From positions 58,825,579 to 58,889,578 of the forward strand of contig CM055101.1 in the NCBI GenBank assembly GCA_029204225.1: a stretch of 64,000 nucleotides of DNA. Direction: 5' to 3'. Below, piece after piece: positions 1 through 9,578 of the stretch (its first letter is position 1; each line of letters starts with the position of its first letter). This DNA is from Diphasiastrum complanatum (lineage: Eukaryota > Streptophyta > Lycopodiopsida > Lycopodiales > Lycopodiaceae). Both the position numbers and the translations under genes were made by a program. Under the pieces are notes generated by a model. It was not told the DNA's origin. It did not search any database and saw only the letters and a list, made by a program, of their open reading frames with translations.

Positions 1-1169
1 ATGTTTTGGTCTACATCGAACTTTGTTTTTTGGACTCGAAATTTTTACCTACCAATGTCGATAGGGCACTTGTCGGTCTAAGCACATCTTATTGTAGTTT
101 TGCATATCGTGCCGAATATCATGTATTTCTATAGACTGTGGTGAACTCTATAGATTTTTGCAAATTGTTAGAAAACTTAAATATTTTTGTAGCTTCAGCA
201 GGTCCTCATTAAAAGAAAAATCAAGGGGGATTTCTAAAACACAAATTGTTACATCAAATGGTTTATTTATAGAGCTTATCTTTCTCAGCCTGGCATGATC
301 ACTTGGGAGTCAAACATGACTTCTATCGACTTCACTTTTTGGAGACATATGTATTTAGGATCCCACTTTTATGATACTACTTGCATTCAAGGTTATCACA
401 TAGTCTCAGATTCATATTGGATCAATTTTGTATCTCTTCGCACCAGCTTGAGGTTGAGATTGGAGGATTTCAAGGTACTTTGCGAGAGGATAGGATCTGC
501 TAGTTGTATTCCCTATAGGCAAGAAGACTAAGTGCTTTATTCTATTATGAGATTCATGGGTGATAACATTGTTTGTTCAAAGATGCACCAATTACTTTGC
601 ACACATTTGTTCCATTTGAGGATCCACAATGTTGCACTCCTCCTGTAAGAGATGCTTTTACTATGATGAGATCTTCGTCATTTGAATCAGAGTACCCTAG
701 AGACCTAGTTTCATATTACTTCATTTTCTCCAAACGGCCCCCACGACCAAATCCATATTCAAATAATGATGAGTGTGTTGTTGGCACTTCCCCACAGAGC
801 TCAAGTATAGTGCACCTCCTAATAATATGTTATATGCATAGATCTACTCATCCTACCATGAGGAGAGGTCCCTCTCACATTCAACGTAGGCAACTTTACC
901 TCCAACTAGAGCTCGTATTATATCCTTTATCAGTAGCAGTAGCAATAGCAGTCTCACCACCACTTCTAGGACATGATATGAGGCTTTTTTACCATCACTC
1001 AGATATTTCATGATTTTCATATGTCTTTGCCATTGGTATATGTACTAAGCTTATTATTACATGCATTTTCTTTATATTTCTAGAGAATTCATATGCTCTT
1101 GCTTGCCTCACTCACTTGATATGAACTTATTCATCTTGTATGCCTTTTGGCATGGAGAAGACATTAATA

Positions 1170-1170
<1 letters not shown>
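1..1170. other. Stretch without a recognised gene
   Basis: AT-rich sequence. Two neighbouring short plus-strand reading frames, 295-531 (78 aa) and 573-1013 (146 aa), are richer in varied residues than simple repeats but show no motif I recognise. They could be the decayed remains of one older coding region, perhaps a transposon. Confidence 0.3.
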
Positions 1171-1172
<2 letters not shown>

Positions 1173-1205
<33 letters not shown>

Positions 1206-1228
1206 GCACACACACACACACACACACA
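1173..1228. repeat. (CT)n then (CA)n microsatellite
   Basis: A run of CT dinucleotides (1173-1202) passes directly into CA dinucleotides (1203-1228). It lies ten bases before the left end of the foldback element that starts at 1239. Confidence 0.95.
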
Positions 1229-1238
1229 AACTTTTAGG

Positions 1239-2024
1239 ATTAGAGGAATTCTGAATCCAAAAAAGACCCTTTAAGGAATGCCACATAGATTGACAAAGTT
1301 TATTAATGTAAATTACGAAAATAAATTCATTTTTTGCCCAATTTTTTTTTCATTTCTTCCCGCACTATTTTCGATGTTTTACCATTCTATGTACATTATT
1401 ATTGGTAGTGCATTGAAAATAGCATAACTTCTTAACTGTAGCTCTGATTGAGACGAAAATTATACCGTTGGAAAGCGCTCAACGAGAGCTTTTCAAAAGT
1501 AGCTACATGACCTACTTCCAAGATATCATTCACAAGTTATGGCCAGTCAAAAAAAATTTGTAAAAAAAAAAAAGTCCAAGTATCTCTCTTGTGCGCGGAT
1601 AGAGTACCCTCTCAATGAGTGGGTACTCTATCCGCGCACAAGAGAGGTACTTGGACTTTTTTTTTAAAAACAAACTTTGACCGACCATAACTTTTGAATG
1701 GTAGCTCAGAAGTAGGTCATCTAGTGTACCGTTGTAAAGCTCTTGTTGAGCACTTTTCAACAGTATAATTTTTGTCTCAATCAGGGCTACGGTTAAAAAC
1801 TTATGCTATTTTTAATGATAATTGCATATTATACTATGAATAACATGTCATGCTTGCGGGCTGCCCCCAACACGAATTATACTTTTTTTTTCAATTATAA
1901 TGAGCTACGTTACGTAGATTTCAAATTTGAGTGTTTTGATTGGTCCATGTGTAAGCAAAATTCGAGAAAAAATATAAAAAGTATCTTTACAAAGGGTCTT
2001 TTTTGGATTTAGAACTCCTCTAAT
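1239..2024. mobile_element. Foldback MITE, copy 1 (about 785 bp)
   Basis: The ends are inverted repeats: the left end reads ATTAGAGGAATTCTGAATCC and the complement of the right end reads ATTAGAGGAGTTCTAAATCC, with the match running on through AAAAAAGACCCTTT. Large parts of the two halves also pair with each other, for example around 1415-1545 against 1675-1805. At the centre is a near-perfect hairpin: 38-bp arms at 1572-1609 and 1621-1658 with one mismatch and an 11-nt loop. No transposase is present, so it is non-autonomous. Short ORFs inside it (1530-1760 minus, 1803-2012 plus) are by-products of the inverted repeat. Two more family members lie at 3230-3790 and 45518-45640. Confidence 0.88.
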
Positions 2025-2539
2025 GACCTACATCCAAAGTAAATTGTTGAATTCATGTTATAGTTGTTAAGGAGTAGTTGATAGATGAAAATCTACTAGT
2101 TATGTTATATTGCATAAATGCATTTGAGTCAATATTTATAAGTTGATATTGAAGAGTCCAGATCCCTGAAACTACAAAAACATAACTCAAGACCGCAAAG
2201 CTTGAAGAATCTCATACAAATATGTCAAACACAATTCAGCTTTTTGTAGAGAAGATTATAGTTTTAGCCATAACAATTCTTTAAACTGTCCTAATGCACA
2301 GTTGCACTTTGAAGAATAAAAGTTAAATAGTAAGGAAAAACCTAAAACTATTATGGCCACATCAAAATTTGGAAGCAAGTCTACACAAAGAACTATTGAA
2401 GATTTACCCTTCTAAATTATCACCTATAATGTGGACCAAATAAGTTCAATTATCTTGTACTCTTGCTCAAGATTTTTGATAAAAAATTGCAAAAAATACA
2501 CAAGATCACAATATAGTAAAGTTGAAAGAGCTCAGTCAT
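2025..2539. other. Intergenic stretch
   Basis: AT-rich DNA between the foldback element and a tandem repeat. I see no gene, RNA or repeat structure in it. Confidence 0.5.
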
Positions 2540-2980
2540 AAAAAACAATGCCAGAAGATTCTACATGACAAGTCCATTTGTAATTAATTGTAAAGAACTA
2601 TAAAACGAGCTTCTACATGATGGGTTCTTCTATAGTTAGATGTAAAGAACGATGCTAGAAAGTCATATGCTATGAGCTTCTACATGATGGGTCCTTCCAT
2701 AATCAATTGTAATGTCAAATGTTACGAGCTTCTACATGATGGGTCCTTCCATAATGAGCCATAAAAAATGATGTTATGAGCTTCTATCTGAAGGGTCCTT
2801 CCATAACCACTATAGTGAATGATGCTTTGAGCTTTTACATGACAGGTCCTTCCATAATCAACCATAAAGAATAATGTTACAAGCTTCTACATGATGGGAC
2901 CTTTCATAATTAGTCATAAAGAACGATGCTATGGGCTCTTATATTACGATTGCTACTATAACCAGTCATAAGAAAACATA
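2540..2980. repeat. Degenerate tandem repeat, unit about 60 bp, 7-8 copies
   Basis: The core GAGCTTCTACATGATGGGTC followed by CTTCCATAAT recurs about every 55-65 bases, with AATCATAAAGAACGATGTTA-type spacers. Clear copies begin near 2620, 2680, 2728, 2780, 2830 and 2882. Copies differ by point changes and small indels, so the array is old. It has no coding potential. Confidence 0.85.
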
Positions 2981-3229
2981 ACCAACAAACTTACGCACCA
3001 AAAGAACAAGCATGAAATGTACATTGCAAATAAATCAGTGTGAAATTAGCTACAAGTGTGCTCCTTTGTAGGATATTCTTGTACACTTGTAAAGTAAGCA
3101 CATACACCATTAAATTAGAGTAATTTAATAGGCTTATGAATACAACATGCATGTTGTAGAATCAAATGATGATCCATGAGTGATTAGAAGATCATCACAT
3201 GTAGGGAATTATAGAAAATGCATGGTGCG

Positions 3230-3790
3230 CCCTCATTATTAACGAGTAAAGCATTGGAAATTTTTTTCTACTAGCAACTAAGCTTGATTTGAGTAGAATT
3301 GTTTGATGCCACCTACATGACCCAGTTCTAAGCTACCTTTCAAAAGTTATAGCCAATCAAAGTCTCCAGAAGACTCAATATATCTTATGTGTGTGGATAG
3401 AGGACATTGTCAATCCAATATTTCTTATGTCTGCGAATAGAGCATCCTCTCACTGAGAGGGTACTTTATTTGCGCATAGAAGAGATCTTTGTAAACTTTG
3501 ACTGGCTGAACGATAGCTCAAAATTGGTCATGTAGGGTGTCATTGGAATGCTCTCATTATGCACTTTCCATGGTATATGATTTTCCTCTCATTCAGAGCT
3601 ACGGTTAAAAAGTTTTACTATTTTTTGATAAATTCTCTATTAGACTATGGACAACATGTCATGCTTGCGGGCTGCCCTCGAGGCCAAATTACAATTCTAT
3701 GGAAAAAAGTCTTTTTTCATTTGTAATGAGTTACGTTACTTAATTTTCAAATTTGAGTGTTTTGATCCATGTGTAAGAAACCAATTGTCA
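3230..3790. mobile_element. Foldback MITE, copy 2, diverged
   Basis: It shares diagnostic stretches with copy 1: AACATGTCATGCTTGCGGGC at 3652-3671, the segment TTTCAAATTTGAGTGTTTTG near 3749, and a central weak hairpin around TCCTCTCACTGAGAGGGTAC at about 3450. The outer terminal repeat of copy 1 is not recognisable, so the ends given are approximate. It is clearly older than copy 1. Confidence 0.75.
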
Positions 3791-4452
3791 TGATACTTCT
3801 TTGAAAGGCTTTGAAGTTTCAAATTAAATCCAACTAGGCATCGAAGGCAAATGAGATTTCATGAAGATTTTTATTGGTGTTGATCTTGAACCCATAAGCC
3901 TACAAAACTTTGCAAGACAAATTTTGTCTTGAAGCCAAAAATAATCTAAAATTCCTCTTCCCTAGAGAATTTAGTCAATCCTCAAAGATGTTCCCAAGAA
4001 AGTGACTCCAAGCATAGACAAGAGGCATATTCATATTGGAAGATTTTCAGGCCCTATTTGCAATGCATAATGTATCACACCCTTAGAATAGGAGATTTCC
4101 TTTTCTACATAGCTAAAGCCTTATCAAATAAACTATATAAAAAATAACTTTCCCAACTTTATTTGTCATTTTCTTCCCCCAACCATACTTAATGTTACAT
4201 TTGAAATTATTGCCAAGAGCCTCTTAATAGATTAGCACCCTTGCCAGAAGGCCTCCACGTAACATGGTGATCACAATGTGATAAGCATAGACCCTAAACC
4301 CTAAATTAGTCAATTAGTGAATCAATTCGTCATGACTTAGTGAATCAGCAATACCTACATATTATCATATATCTCTAGGCTCCTATAGGACAGAAAACAA
4401 TTACAAATTTTACTATCAAAACCCCCATCAAAAGACATGTTGTTTGACACCC

Positions 4453-4455
<3 letters not shown>
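3791..4455. other. Intergenic stretch
   Basis: AT-rich DNA leading up to the TA microsatellite. No gene or structured repeat is visible. Confidence 0.5.

Positions 4456-4513
<58 letters not shown>
4456..4513. repeat. (TA)n microsatellite, left flank of the hAT element
   Basis: About 29 TA units end exactly at the CATAG left end of the hAT element. A similar TATATATA run follows its right end at 8130. The element apparently landed in, or was followed by expansion of, a TA-rich target. ORFs on either strand here are artefacts of the repeat. Confidence 0.93.
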
Positions 4514-4515
<2 letters not shown>

Positions 4516-4605
4516 TAGATCCAGCGGTACTAGGATCCGCGGATCCCGGTACTGCGGATCCACTATGGTACCACGGATCCATACTGATCCGCGGTACCAC
4601 AATAT
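4514..4605. repeat. Left subterminal region of the hAT element, GGTACC/GGATCC palindromes
   Basis: Within 92 bases, GGATCC, GGTACC, GGTACT and CCGCGG-type palindromic words recur (for example 4529-4550, 4564-4580, 4588-4600). The same GGTACC motif dominates the right end. Arrays of short motifs at both ends are typical of hAT elements, where they bind the transposase; binding itself is inferred. Confidence 0.75.
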
Positions 4606-4929
4606 ATATTATTTTTTAATATATAATATTTTTTAATATTTAATATATTATTATATTTTTTTAAACCTAATCCCCCCCCCCCCCCCCCCCCGCTTCATCT
4701 CTCTCTCTGCCCGTCGCCCTGTTGTTCGCACCCTCCCTGCTGTCCGCAGCCTCTCTGTTGTATGCCCATCGCCCTACTATCCGCGCCCTCCCGGCTGTCT
4801 TCGCATTGCACTAATCGTGTCCGCCCCTGCTATTGCTATTTCGGCCTTTGTTGTGGTTTTTTGAAGCCTTCCGACTCCTATCGCACCCACAGAGATCTCT
4901 GCCTTCTTTCTCCAGTCCCTTCTACAGAG

Positions 4930-7015
4930 ATGGTGCATTCCAACCTTGCCGATCTGTGGGATGAGGTGGACATTGTCAGGCGGATTCCCAACAAGTCCAA
5001 CAAGTCTGGTGCAAGGATCGTGCGCTGTCGATATTGTCTGGCCGAGTTTGTTGCCATCCTCACTCGCCTTAAAGGCCACCTACTCGGCGCACGCGCCAGA
5101 GATGGTGGCACACTGAATGCTGCCCCCTGTGTTAGCATGTCCGTTCCCGTCAGGCAGCGACTTTTGGATACCTACGGGCCACGTCTTGTGGCGGGGGAGA
5201 ATACCATTTCGGAGGGTGTTCTTCGGTTTTGCACCGCTCCTTACGTGGTTGACCCCGAGTTGCTGTCTGCTTGGCTGGCATGCATGAGGAGAGGGAGTGC
5301 ATCCTCGTCTAGTCCCTTTGCCCATCATCCCCCTCAGACAGTTTTGCCTCACGCACCCCCATCTGCACCCATTTCGGTGGATCCCGTCCCACCACATCTG
5401 CCAGTTGCCACTGCGGTTCCACCACCACCTACTATTGCTCGCACTCCCCCAATTTACGACTTTCTCATGGACTCTCCGCCTCCCGAAGGGGCAGGCCCCA
5501 AATGCCAGTGACGAGGCCTTCCAGGATGTTGAGGAGATCCCTTCCTCCCTCCCTTCACATCCGAATGACCTCCCTACCCAGTAGTTTTCGTATCCCATGC
5601 CAGATGTCCACCCTCCACCAGTATACCCCACTTGCGCTGCTGCACCCATCCCGGCCAGTGCATCCCACTCTCCCCATTCCACGTCTACATTTGATGCATC
5701 CACTAGTGCCCAGCCTATCTCGTCATCATCCAATCTCGTCATGTTCGGTGCACCGTGTTGGAGGTCCGCTACCCGTCACCCAGCTGGGAGAGTTTTTAGG
5801 CAGCAGAGCATTCGCGGCGCGCATCAGCTGCACATGGATAGAGAGGCCACACAGGTCGTGGCCAGTCTGATTTATGAGCTAAACCTTCCATTTGCCATCA
5901 CCAACTCTGAGCCCTTCAGAAGAGCCTTCCGCCTGGCACAGTCTGTCAGTAGCTGGAGAGTCCCTAGTTCAGAGGTTTTCTGTACACACATGCTGAGGGA
6001 TAGGGTCGAGTCATTGTCTAGAGAGATGGAGCCTCTACGTCGCCATTGGGCCACTTACGATTGCAGCATCATGTCCGATGGCTGGATTGATGTCAGGAGG
6101 AGGCCGATCCTCAACATATTGGTCTCCAGCTGCATGGGCACACAGTTTTTGAGGGTAGTGGTTTGCAACAGGGGGGGAGTCATATCTGCAGAGTTCATGT
6201 TTGATGTCATCAGGTCTTCCATCATGTCCATAGGCCCACAGCATGTCGTCACGGTGGTGACGGACAATGCCACGAACTGCATTCAGATGGGTGTACTGCT
6301 AGAGGCCGAGTTCCCTCACATTGTTCATATCCCATGTGCCATGCACGACGTAGACCTTCTGATGGGGGACATAGCTGCACTTCCCTAGGTTAGAGCCATC
6401 GTCCGTGAGGCCCTCTTTCTAGTGACTTTTGTCACTAGGAAGAGGCGTGTTCTTGCCATGTTCTGGGTGTTCAGCCATCTGGACCTCCGTAAGCCAGCCC
6501 CCACACGCTTTGCATTCGACTTGGTGGTCATCGACCGTTTGATCAGGTGCAGGGCACAGCTTCTACAGATGGTTGCCAGTGATCTTTGGTGTGCCAGTAC
6601 GTTTTCGCGCACTGAGGATGGGGAGCACTTTTCTTCCTTGGTGAGGGGAGACCACTTTTGGAGGGATGCACAGACATTGTCATGACTGCTTCGACCACTC
6701 TACATTGTGCTCCGCATGGCTGACAGTGAGGGGTCGACACTTGGACTGGTATATGAGCTCATGGACCGGATTGGACAGTTCCTACAGCTGCCCATCTTGC
6801 AGCCAGAGAGGTAAGTAGTATAGTAATGTAAGTGGCCTTTATCTTTTCAGTACTTGCTAGCTTGTTTTTCTGTCAATGTTAAGTTTTTTCGTAATGCCCT
6901 AAACCACATGCCTCTCACCTATAGGATGACCGAGCTGAAGTTCATCTGGGAGACGCGGTGGCCTCACCCTCGTCAGGTTCATTGTTCTGACGCTCTCACT
7001 CTGCCTCCCGGTTAG
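4930..7015 (+). pseudogene. hAT transposase, BED finger plus DUF659, decayed
   Basis: The likely start is the ATG at 4930, because a BED-type zinc finger follows at once: CRYCLAEFVAILTRLKGHLL, with a C-x2-C pair, a histidine and a later cysteine, in the RlKgHL context of plant hAT proteins. A proline-rich linker follows, then a DUF659 region at about 5990-6385 with the acidic motifs MSDGWID and VVTDNATNC, and then the segment KPAPTRFAF (about 6495) found in many plant hAT transposases. A canonical intron is visible: GTAAGT at 6811 and TATAG ending at 6923. The next exon starts MTELKFIWETRW and soon ends. Damage: a frame change near 5500, in-frame stops at 5582, 6386 and 6683, and loss of the C-terminal hATC dimerisation region. 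It is a fossil unlikely to be active. Confidence 0.88.
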
Positions 7016-7340
7016 CCTGTGCTGCCTCCTGGTTAGCACGACGGCGGGCAGCCCTTTCCCTTACCATGATGAGCTGCCGTCGTGTGAAGTTCATTTTGAT
7101 CTGCTCATCCAAATCCAGCTCGACAGCGGGGGCGGGGGGCACAGCGCGGGTTGGGTGCTCCGGCTCCGGATTTCTCTGCCGAGGCTGTCGCAGCATCTCT
7201 GCAATGTCTGCCTCTTGCTTCTGATGCCTTTCATTGTGCCTTCGGACATCTTCCTCGAGCTTCCCCCTGGCTTCGCCCTCAGGCCTCGGTGGTATGCGCT
7301 CCGCCATCTCACGACACCTTGTTGTTTGAAATGCTCTCAC
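6996..7340 (-). CDS. Antisense ORF inside the hAT element, unknown function
   Basis: A 114-residue frame lies opposite to the transposase, starting where the transposase C-terminus should be. The protein is strongly charged and helix-prone: an Arg/Glu-rich N-terminal half, a Pro-rich middle (AVPPAPAVELDLDEQ) and a basic Arg/Ala-rich tail (TRRQLIMVRERAARRRANQ). I recognise no family. Base composition is GC-rich like the rest of the element, so it belongs to the element or was picked up by a GC-rich ancestor. It may be a second element-encoded protein, a captured exon or chance. Confidence 0.4.
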   Translation of the reverse strand: MRAFQTTRCREMAERIPPRPEGEARGKLEEDVRRHNERHQKQEADIAEMLRQPRQRNPEPEHPTRAVPPAPAVELDLDEQIKMNFTRRQLIMVRERAARRRANQEAAQANREAE

Positions 7341-7515
7341 AGCCTCTCACAGCCTCTCAATGGCTCTCACTGGCTCTCTCACAGCCTCCCTCTCACAGCC
7401 TCTCACTCAGTGGGTGACACAGCCTCTCACAATGCCTTTCTCTCACAGCCTCTCATTGGCTCTCTCACACAGCCTCTCACAATGCCTCTCACAGCCTCTC
7501 ACTGGCTCTCTCACT
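7330..7515. repeat. CAGCCTCTCAC short tandem repeat
   Basis: Variants of CTCACAGCCTCTCA and TGGCTCTCACTGG repeat irregularly about fifteen times with an 11-17 base period. This lies inside the hAT element, between the antisense ORF and the 85-bp repeat. Plus-strand ORFs across it are artefacts. Confidence 0.88.
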
Positions 7516-7585
7516 GTCTTGTGAGTGCCTATTTCCCCATTTGCATTTGTTGATGATCCCATGTGCTACTGTACCTCTCCCATGT

Positions 7586-7915
7586 ATTGCTCCCCCACAT
7601 GCTGCAGTCCGATTGGGTCCATGGTCTGCTCCTCCATAGTGCCCATGTGACGGTGTACCTGTCCGGATTTATTGCTCCCCCACATGCTGCACTCCGATTG
7701 GGTCCATGGTCTGCTCCTCCACAGTGCCCATGTGACGGTGTACCTGCCCCATGTATTGCTTCCCCACATGCTGCACTCCGATTGGGTCCGTGGTTTGTTC
7801 CCCCACAGTGCCCATGTGACGATGTACCTGTCCGGATTTGCTGCCCCCCCACATGCTGCACCCCCATTGACCACCAGGTCTGCTCTCCCACAGTGCCCCC
7901 AGTACAGTCCCCCTG
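7586..7915. repeat. 85-bp tandem repeat, about four copies
   Basis: Units start at 7586, 7671, 7755 and about 7839 and share the core ACATGCTGCACTCCGATTGG followed by GTCCATGGTCTGCTCC and AGTGCCCATGTGACGGTGTA. The first three are highly alike; the fourth is diverged and fades out. It sits in the right subterminal part of the hAT element. ORFs on both strands (for example 7563-7937 plus and 7529-7891 minus) merely read through the repeat. Confidence 0.92.
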
Positions 7916-8034
7916 TACAGTAACATCTTTTTTCTAAACCGTAGCCCTTTTTTTTCCCTGAATTTTTTACCTAGCTTTAGCCTGTTAAAAGGGTTTTTTG
8001 AAATAATAATAATAATAATAATAATAAATAGTGC

Positions 8035-8129
8035 TGCCCTGGTACTGCTGGTCTGAGGGAGGCACCATAACCGTGGTACCACCATTATGGTACCACGGTA
8101 CCATAATGGCGGTACCACGTGCCACTATG
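8035..8129. repeat. Right subterminal region of the hAT element, GGTACC palindromes
   Basis: Four GGTACC-type words in both orientations lie at about 8076-8115, including CGTGGTACCACCATTATGG and its near-mirror. The terminal five bases CTATG complement the left end CATAG. An AAT trinucleotide run (about 8003-8026) lies just inside. Confidence 0.75.
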
Positions 8130-8288
8130 ATATATATATGTATATATATATTTATATATACATACTATGAAAATAGGAAAAAAAAAACAAAAATGAAATG
8201 TGGAATCTTTGAGTTTTGTTTTATTAAGGAAAAAAAAGGAGGGGGAAAGGGGGGTGTATTAAGAATCAAGTGGGGGAAGGTCCCAACC

Positions 8289-8291
<3 letters not shown>

Positions 8292-8353
<62 letters not shown>

Positions 8354-8354
8354 G
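8292..8354. repeat. (TA)n then (GA)n microsatellite
   Basis: About 21 TA units (8292-8334) are followed by about 10 GA units. It has no coding potential. Confidence 0.93.
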
Positions 8355-8602
8355 GATTTCTTTTTGGTGCACATACAAGTTGGGGAAGGCGGGAACTAGA
8401 GTGGCCAAAACTTGCTTAGACCATGCTAACATCCAAAGACACTCATAAAAGTCAACAATATTTCAACAACTAAAGAATGAGTATGATTTGTAAGGGATCC
8501 TGGGAGAAGAATAATCACATTAGAATAAATGTCCCCAAAGATAAACAAGAGGGGATTTTAAGCTTTTGATTGGTTCACATAGAAATTAGGGTTTTGATTC
8601 AT

Positions 8603-8657
8603 CACCATTTTTAATCAAACTCAACAACAAGTGGAGTGAGTTTGATTAAAAATGGTG
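8603..8657. repeat. Perfect 21-bp inverted repeat (hairpin)
   Basis: The arm CACCATTTTTAATCAAACTC plus one base (8603-8623) is exactly complementary to 8637-8657 across a 13-nt loop. No terminator or tRNA-like context is present. It may be a tiny foldback element or part of a larger decayed one. Confidence 0.85.
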
Positions 8658-9031
8658 TGAAATGAGCACCTGCAATTAGAGCTTTGGGTCTCTAAAATAA
8701 ATGTAAAAGCATTAGAAACCCTAACTCATTGGGAGCATGGTGAGAAAAGTGTGATATGAGAGAGAAAATAACAAAGAAATCGAACGATATGGGAGCGAGC
8801 CGAGAGGTGTAAATGGCTATACACAAAATTGGTGTTGGCAAATTATATCGGTCCACGTATATTTAAGCTTTTGGCCAAGGAGATAAAAAGAATTTTTTTA
8901 TGGACACGTGCATTTTTAGTGAATCCCATAAAATACATATTGTTTAACTAAAAGCTTACAAATGTAGTGACTTTTAAAACTTACAAACTGTGTAAATCCT
9001 TGAAAAGAGAGAAAAGGTACGTTTTTTTTTA

Positions 9032-9066
9032 GTGTGTGTGTGTGTGTGAGCGTGCGTGCGCGTGAG

Positions 9067-9122
<56 letters not shown>
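9032..9122. repeat. (GT)n / (GA)n microsatellite
   Basis: GT repeats with CG interruptions (9032-9074) are followed by about 24 GA units. Read on the minus strand it lies 30 bases inside the intron that follows the folate-biopterin transporter exon. Confidence 0.93.
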
Positions 9123-9127
<5 letters not shown>

Positions 9128-9151
9128 GCGAAATGATTGTAAGGAATGGAC

Positions 9152-9578
9152 CTGCCAACATGAAATAAGGACGACGGTGATAACCAGCAATGGGCACCAG
9201 ATCTGTAAGCAACCCCCAGACCGGCTTCATATCCCATGGAATTGTGATGATTATATGATACAACTGAACTGCTGCTGGTTGAGCTAACTGTACGTCCTTC
9301 CAGTAATACTCTACTATCACCCTTTGAAGCCCTCCTCCAACCCCTTGACTCATTCCATACACGACTATTGCTCCAAATAAGAAATTGAACTCCAGGTTTC
9401 TTCCCAGCATTGCCAGCCATCCACACGGTCCGCAAGCAAAACCTCCACATTTACTGCTGGAACATTTACTGCCTCTGGCCTCAGATTCCTCGTGGTCAAC
9501 CATCTCCTGGTCCTGTTGAGGGCATGACACTTCAAAAGTTGATCTGGGTGGAACCTTTGCGGCATCATTTTGCACCAT
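9152..9578 (-). CDS. Folate-biopterin transporter family exon, partial
   Basis: The exon encodes about 142 residues. The stretch GAIVVYGMSQGVGGGLQRV, then YYWKDVQLAQPAAVQLY, WDMKPVWGLLTDLVPI and GYHRRPYFMLAG follows the order and key residues of the plant folate-biopterin transporter (FBT) family, membrane carriers of the major facilitator superfamily. The exon would hold the N-terminal tail, rich in Cys and Ser, and the first one or two membrane segments. It ends at a canonical donor (CAG/GT at 9152/9151, minus strand). The ATG at 9578 is preceded by GTGTTTCAG, which could equally be a splice acceptor, so this may be exon 2. The reading frame is open throughout, but the following exons (most of the 12 membrane segments) are not found in the 9 kb downstream on the minus strand. 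Either the next intron is very long or this is an exon fragment. Confidence 0.8.

Larger units (their letters stand above)
4514..8129 (+). mobile_element. hAT-superfamily DNA transposon, 3.6 kb, with both ends
   Basis: The left end starts CATAG and the right end finishes CTATG, matching the short CA-n-n-G ends usual for hAT elements. The 8 bases on each side are ATATATAT, which fits the 8-bp target duplication of hAT elements, although the flank is low in complexity. Both ends carry clusters of GGTACC and GGATCC palindromes (4514-4605 and 8035-8129), likely subterminal binding sites for a transposase. Inside are a decayed transposase gene on the plus strand, an antisense ORF at 6996-7340 and two tandem repeats. 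With its transposase broken it is probably not autonomous. Confidence 0.85.

Noticed and set aside
4355-4619. ORFs on both strands rich in Ile-Tyr repeats
   Set aside because: They are translations of the TA microsatellite and the GGTACC palindromes of the hAT end.
7586-7915. Regularly spaced repeats as a possible CRISPR array
   Set aside because: The units are head-to-tail without unique spacers, and the locus is a eukaryotic transposon.
7529-8118. Several overlapping ORFs on both strands of 100-150 codons
   Set aside because: All read through the 85-bp tandem repeat, whose unit length is close to a multiple of three; no protein family is recognisable.
8603-8657. Hairpin as a transcription terminator or microRNA precursor
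   Set aside because: The arms are perfect and short with a 13-nt loop, no flanking gene needs a terminator, and plant microRNA foldbacks are longer and imperfect.
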